Origin: Athripsodes cinereus
Lineage: Eukaryota; Arthropoda; Insecta; Trichoptera; Leptoceridae
Assembly: GCA_947579605.1 (NCBI GenBank)
Contig: OX388316.1
Coordinates: 12,341,290-12,405,289 of the forward strand
Reading direction: 5' to 3'
DNA: 64,000 nt
Every line of letters starts with the position of its first letter. The stretch's first letter is position 1. The notes under the pieces are model-generated. The model was not told where the DNA came from, ran no database searches, and saw only the letters and a program-made list of their open reading frames with translations. Shown in pieces: positions 59,413 to 64,000 of this stretch. A program made the position numbers and the translations under genes.

Positions 59413-59561
59413 AGAGGGAGACCAAAGAATACCTGGATGAAACAATGTAATAGAATCCTGCGGAGGAATGGCCTGAATAAAGATGACATAGAAAACAGAA
59501 GAATATTTAACATCAGAACAAGAAGAGCCGACCCCAACAGCTTTCAGCGGCAACCAAAAGA
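59413..59561 (+). mobile_element. LINE (family J), 149-bp insertion with 17-bp target duplication
   Basis: The plus strand encodes RGRPKNTWMKQCNRILRRNG, then KDDIENRRIFNIRTRRADP and QRQPKD. A perfect TTTGAATTTCTAGTCTA repeat at 59396-59412 and 59562-59578 bounds the insert. No A-rich or microsatellite tail is seen. RGRPKxTW is the common GRPK/W motif of LINE C-termini. The minus frame at 59328-59537 is a shadow. Confidence 0.85.
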
Positions 59562-59798
59562 TTTGAATTTCTAGTCTATATAATATGGGTTTATGGCTTT
59601 TATATGGAAGTTATCTAATCATCTTAATGTTGTTATGTGTAGTATGTAATATCATGTTTCTCAGAACTAAATTAAGTTGAGAAATCTCGATAAAATTGTA
59701 CGCAATAAAAGGAAAAAATCACGTATTTTAAGTTCAGAAGATATAGGTACCTACCTACATTAACTAGCAAGATAAGTCCTAATAATTTTAATTCCTAG

Positions 59799-60033
59799 CC
59801 ACCTCGATCTCGCAAAACAGGCTTTGGAGATAGAGCGTTTAGTGTTGCGGGTCCCAGATGTTGGAACAAGCTGCCTCTGTGTCTGCGAGAGGGGGTGAAT
59901 GGAGAGAGTTTTAAAAAAGGACTAAAGACACACCTTTTTGCTGGGAGTTTCGGGTGATGGATACGATATACGGCGCCCTTGAGGTCATGTTATGAGTAAA
60001 CGGCGCTTTACAAATTGTAATATATATATAAAT
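59799..60033 (+). mobile_element. LINE (family K, CR1/L2-like) C-terminus
   Basis: The plus strand reads PRSRKTGFGDRAFSVAGPRC, then WNKLPLCLREGVNG, ESFKKGLKTHLFAG to a TGA at 59955-59957. GDRAFSVAGPRxWNxLP...FKKxLKTHLF is the textbook end of CR1/L2/Rex-type LINEs. A short 3' UTR ends GGCGCTTTACAAATTGTAATA and a TA-repeat (60018-60030). No stop codon breaks the coding part. The copy is 5'-truncated. Confidence 0.85.
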
Positions 60034-60084
60034 ACATGAGGTGACTGATAGCCTGGAAGTTCTTGAATGCAATTATATGGGAAT

Positions 60085-60245
60085 AGATAGTGGTTGGTAG
60101 TCTGAGTGTGGTTTTTGAGCTCTCAATTGAGAAATCCCTCCCGCTGTTGATCGAATCCACATTCACGAAACAAGCAAAGTGTTGTTTATTATGAGAGGGT
60201 TTGAGGTGTATTTAGGTTTATTACAAACCCAGATTTATCTTCAAA
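60085..60245 (+). mobile_element. SINE family S, diverged copy
   Basis: GTGGTTGGTAGTCTGAGTGTGG (A-box region) and TGATCGAATCC (B box, about 60148-60158) are followed by a body that ends TTGAGGTGTATTTAGG and the hairpin GGTTTATTACAAACC with CAGATTTATCTT. The order matches 37995-38172, but divergence is high. Confidence 0.6.
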
Positions 60246-60652
60246 ATATAAAAAAATGCAGGACGAGTTTTGTGTCAATTATTTTACTGCTTAAAACTTC
60301 AAAGTTCATATCGAGAGACAACGTTGCAAAATTTCTTATACCTATTGCTGTTTTTGAAACTATGTCTTGTGGAGAAGGGTCATCTACAAATCCACACTTT
60401 TAGAACGTTGAGGACAAATAAACAACGCCTTAAAGGTTTCATTGTACCTTTGACAGGACATACAAACATCACACTGAAAAAATATTATTTAAAGTTCCTT
60501 AAAACATCCAAAAATGTAACAAAAATATTTAGTCTAAACATATAACGTGTTGACATCTGAATATGAAATTAAAATAACAAATTTAAAGTATGAAAATTTT
60601 ATCACGACTTATACTATTCTAGAAATAAAAATAACTCAAGAAAAAACTAGAG

Positions 60653-60999
60653 CAGGGGTCGGCAACCTACGAACTGCGGGTCACCAAGTGAGCCATTTGA
60701 TAATTTCAAGTGACTCATTTAAGTTATGAAAATGATGTGTAATATATAAAAATAAATTATAAAATATGAAGCAAACATGAAGCGAACATACCTATTAGGA
60801 ATAAAAAAAGATTAAAAATATGTAGATACTAGGAACAACAATTAAAAGCGTATTGCAATTATTTTCTTAATAAAATGTATCTTATTATTCACTAATAGAC
60901 TATTTTAAAATGAAAATACCACTGACCCAAACGTCACTTTAATACTCACGTCATGTTAGTTAATTTTGGCCCGCAGCCAAAAAAGGTTTCCGACCCCTG
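60653..60999. mobile_element. hAT-like MITE with 8-bp target duplication
   Basis: The ends CAGGGGTCGGCAACC and, on the right, GGTTTCCGACCCCTG are inverted repeats with one mismatch. The flanking octamers AACTAGAG (60645-60652) and AACTAGTG (61000-61007) differ by one base. An 8-bp duplication with CAGGGG ends is the hAT signature. The 347-bp interior is AT-rich and non-coding, so it is a non-autonomous copy. A subterminal ACTGCGGGTC is mirrored by GCTGCGGGCC on the other strand. Confidence 0.85.
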
Positions 61000-61007
61000 A
61001 ACTAGTG

Positions 61008-61689
61008 TAATATACCGTAGACATTATCGGATGACCCATCTATAACAATTCTTACTAAATCAAAAAATACAAAAGTTTTTACAAATCTGTGGAGTTGTGA
61101 TATTATTTTCATAAAAGGAAATCATAAAATAAAATCTCTCAGAAAGATTAGAAACAATTTTTTTTTTTAATATTTTAAAATATATTGTTTACGTTTGTGA
61201 CATTAGTATGCAACCTTTGACTCTATCAAAATTATGATAGAATAAATTAAACAATCGAATATTTACACAAAGCTTTTTTTTCATTTATTTATTTGTTTTT
61301 GGTTTATTGTTTATGATCATGGGCTTTTGAAAATAAACAAAACAACATTAAATTTGTAATATTTTAATATTGTACGAGTAGAATTTAAATTGTAAATACA
61401 TCTCATAATATAATATGTAGACGTTAATAGGCGCCACGAAAAATATTGTGAAGCCATGAGTATGCAGTGGTAATATAACATTGATTTATATGCATAAAAA
61501 ATTATTAATCAGATGGAAGAACAAATTATTTAAAATATCTTTTTTTAAAAAAACCTTTCCTATACACAGATGTCAGTATGGCTGCCGGACTTATCACATA
61601 TGTAATTTCTTCCAGACAACCAGTGCTACCTCAATTTCACTGAGACAGTTTTTCTCCAAACCCTGGGATGCGAAAATTTCGAATGAAAC
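61008..61689. other. AT-rich stretch without recognised genes
   Basis: A 79-codon frame at 61481-61720 overlaps the next LINE's 5' part in another frame and is not a gene. Confidence 0.4.
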
Positions 61690-62553
61690 TTCACGACCTA
61701 GTCGGAAATCTTTGCAATAAGAAAAGTTAAAGAGGTTTGCGGGTTTGATGCTGCAAGATGTGTGTACTTCGCATACTTTCATAGTATAATGTCATATGGT
61801 ATAATGTTCTGGGGGAAGAGTGCTGAATCAGACAGAGTCTTTATACTGCAAAAGAGAGCCATAAGGACCATTTTAGGATTGCGCCCGAGAGATTCCTGCC
61901 GTGATCACTTTAAAAAACTGGGCATACTCACACTTGCTGGCGCGTATATCCAGGAGTGCCTTATGTATGCTCGAAAAAATATAGAGAACACACCTCTAAA
62001 CGCAGACTACCATAGCTATCCAACGCGAAGTGCAGGCAGCATCAGAACAGTTTCAGAACATCAGATAGTTTCGTGGGTTTAAGTGTGAAGCTGTACAACA
62101 AACTGTCACTGCATATCAAAACATTGGAGGATGATCGCTTTAAGGAAGGGGTGAGGAAGTATTTGTTAGAAAAATCATTTTATTCAGTTAACGAAATGCT
62201 ATTGGAAAAAGATTCTAGTAACATGGATGCAGAAACATAATGTAGTTGATATCACATCTGACGACATAATCACTGGGCCCTTTACACCCAGGGATTATCG
62301 ATCACCATTGATATTAATATATTGTTGTACGCCTTGTCTCTTTTAATTAAATTCTTTGAGAATGATATTGTGAAGTGACGATTCCCAGTGTCATGCGACC
62401 TGAGGATGAAAATCAATTTATTTGTCTATTAATATTTCATTTCTTGTTCCTTGTGTAATGTGTTTTTCAATGTAGTCTGGATTGACACCCCCAAGTGCCC
62501 ATTGCAGAGCCTATGGAGGTCGAAGAAAATAAATAAAAAAAAAAATAAAAACC
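61690..62553 (+). mobile_element. LINE (family L, jockey/CR1-like) 3' end
   Basis: The plus strand frame from about 61702 encodes FAIRKVKEVCGFDAARCVYF, AYFHSIMSYGIMFWGKS, FILQKRAIRTILGLRPRDSC and FKKLGILTLAGAYIQECL. After a frameshift at about 62070 it reads VKLYNKLSLHIKTLEDDRF and ends at a TAA at 62238-62240. YFAYFHSIMSYGI.FWG and QKRAIR.I.G..PRDSC are standard for the post-reverse-transcriptase region. A 3' UTR runs to an AAATAA/A-rich tail at 62526-62552. 5'-truncated and frameshifted. Confidence 0.85.
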
Positions 62554-62555
62554 CA

Positions 62556-62617
62556 GGACCATGATGTGCAAGTCAACTGCGATATCCATTACACCACGTG
62601 GCCGGTCGATATTCAAT
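62556..62617 (-). mobile_element. SINE head cut at the B box
   Basis: The minus strand reads GACCGGCCACGTGGTGTAAT, then GGATATCGCAGTTGACTTGC and ATCATGGTCCTGGGT, which looks like the tRNA-derived head of a SINE up to GGGTT of the B box. The rest is missing. The break coincides with the end of the LINE L tail. A tRNA relic is the alternative. Confidence 0.6.
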
Positions 62618-62660
62618 TCAGCTATGACATATATGCCACCCAACTGTAATGTTACTGACA

Positions 62661-62835
62661 ATGACCTGGATGACCATCTTTCACAATGCACCGTTTTTTT
62701 TATTATATTGACACCAGAGCGTAAGGAATGTTTTGAAACGGTGTGACTCGATTGACGATGAATCGTATCGAATGGATAGAATTCGTTTCTGCTATCTGCT
62801 CCCGAGAGGAACGTTGAAGGACGAAAGAAAAAATG
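62661..62835 (+). mobile_element. LINE family B, decayed copy
   Basis: ATCTTTCACAATGCACCG, ACACCAGAGCGTAAGGAATG, GTGTGACTCGATTGACG, ATTCGTTTCTGCTATCTGCTCC and GAGAGGAACGTTGAAGG follow the 3' part of family B with many changes. The tail is not clear. Confidence 0.65.
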
Positions 62836-63102
62836 TTATTTGTTTTTATATAGAAGATGTGTAAATTTATGCTATAAACCTACCCTTTCAATTATAATTG
62901 TATACCAATAGGTTGGTATGTATTATTATAATGATAATTCTGGTTACACGATGAAATGTTAGTAAATTTGGTAATTACCATATCCTGTCACGTACTGAAC
63001 GCTGAACCCAAAAATGATAGCACTTTTCACACAGAGAGCAAACACTAAGTAACTACTCTCTCTCTGTACATCAATTTCCACGGTATAAAATTTATTTTAT
63101 TT
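62836..63102. other. AT-rich stretch left of the palindrome
   Basis: No assignable feature. Confidence 0.4.
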
Positions 63103-63193
63103 AAAAAATTTCGCGCATCCATAATACGATCGCATATTCGTAACATTTAATGTTACGAATATGCGATCGTATTATGGATGCGCGAAATTTTTT
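63103..63193. repeat. Perfect 91-bp palindrome
   Basis: Forty-five bases (63103-63147, ending CGCATATTCGTAACATT) are the exact reverse complement of 63149-63193 around a single T at 63148. All 45 pairs match. The ends are A- and T-runs, so the boundary may be set by these. It would extrude as a cruciform or fold into a long hairpin. Confidence 0.97.
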
Positions 63194-64000
63194 TTTTTAT
63201 CAATTTTCGTCAATTTTGTTACCTTCGTCTTTTTTTATTAATACTTGTACGGTATCTATTTATGAAGGATTCTGCCACATTCCCCCCAGACAGTATGATA
63301 TTTTTGTATGAACTTAGGCTGGGTAAATTGCATTCTTTGTGTTATTTTAATTCATACAAAAACGTCAATTATTTTTTAAAGCTATTTTCAGACACTAAGG
63401 TAACTGTAAAAAATATGATAAAAACTTGTGAATGTTATACAATGTTAGAAGCTCCAAAGCTGGTAAATTTATTTTAAGTTCAGATCTATGCTATATTGGA
63501 GAAGAGAGATAATTTGACATTTTCTTAAATTTAATTAAATCAAGCACACAGAGGCTCTAGAAACAAACATAGGTACTAAATATAAATCAAATTTATAATA
63601 AACATACATAGATCTGCTTCCTTGTATCCTAATTTGGTCTAGAATCTAGATATTATTTGGGCGAGATATTTACCCCAGAAATTCATGTTCGTTGGTGCTT
63701 TCAGGACCTTTGGACATTTAAAAAGTATTTTTTAGATATGCTTGACATTTGGCCTTGCCAGCTTTTCCTACAGCCTCCAACGATATTAGTGGTTGACTGT
63801 ATTCATAGTAAAGTATGAAGTTTATATATTTGTCAGTTTTCACAAATTCGTCTAATTCAAAGGTTCAAATTGCGCGAATGAAATGAAATTCATTGCACAT
63901 AATAATTTTCAGAACATGGGACATTACAGCTATGCGTAATGCATATATGTACATACATATCTAATGTACTTTAAATATAATACTAGTACATTCAGATATA
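63194..64000. other. AT-rich stretch to the end of the window
   Basis: A 99-codon plus frame at 63178-63477 begins inside the palindrome and has no motif I recognise. It is probably chance, though its length is notable here. Nothing else is assignable. Confidence 0.4.

Overview
The window looks like an AT-rich, gene-poor stretch of an insect nuclear genome. The reasons are scattered GGTACC-centred words of the type usually noted in Lepidoptera and aphids, two eukaryotic tRNA-Asp genes with Pol III terminators, tRNA-derived SINEs, and more than twenty 5'-truncated C-terminal ends of non-LTR retrotransposons (LINEs) of arthropod type. I cannot settle the order (lepidopteran, hemipteran or other) from the sequence alone. 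I find no convincing intact host protein-coding gene. The short open frames across the window are chance frames or fragments of mobile elements.

The only long coding remnant is at 18309-20508. It is a broken gene of about 700 codons with a CDGTN-type motif, a WLICQLH stretch and a VERCVKL tail, resembling an insect family of uncharacterised proteins (some, from memory, named Cc8L18.2-like after a bracovirus-carried gene). It sits inside a 3.1-kb unit (17693-20797) with terminal inverted repeats AGGGTGTGTCG and a perfect 10-bp direct repeat outside each end. The gene family therefore appears to be carried by a cut-and-paste DNA transposon here. A LINE fragment with its own 17-bp target-site duplication is nested just upstream of the gene.

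The rest is layers of repeats. LINE families are labelled here by their 3' tails and C-terminal motifs: B (GAT-rich tail: 1539, 6768, 31089, 43448, 62661), C (TATAG/GATA tail: 24089, 28281, 40500, 43600, 45135, 45310), D (21072, 37905), E (15001, 18002), F (216, 52790), G (GAA tail: 2009, 25895, 49622) and single copies elsewhere. A short non-coding family A (full copy 12111-12342, about 15 copies) shares its last ~35 bases and tail with LINE C, which suggests a LINE-SINE partnership. The 199-bp (TATAG)n array at 40614 grew on such a tail. Foldback or MITE-type elements lie at 6034, 22609, 35744 and 60653, and a perfect 91-bp palindrome lies at 63103. tRNA-derived SINEs occur at 23889, 37995, 60085, 62556 and probably 12795.

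The two tRNA-Asp(GUC) genes (50078-50149 and 58215-58286, both minus strand) are the only features likely to serve the cell directly. Long stretches between the elements show nothing recognisable beyond AT-rich sequence and simple repeats.
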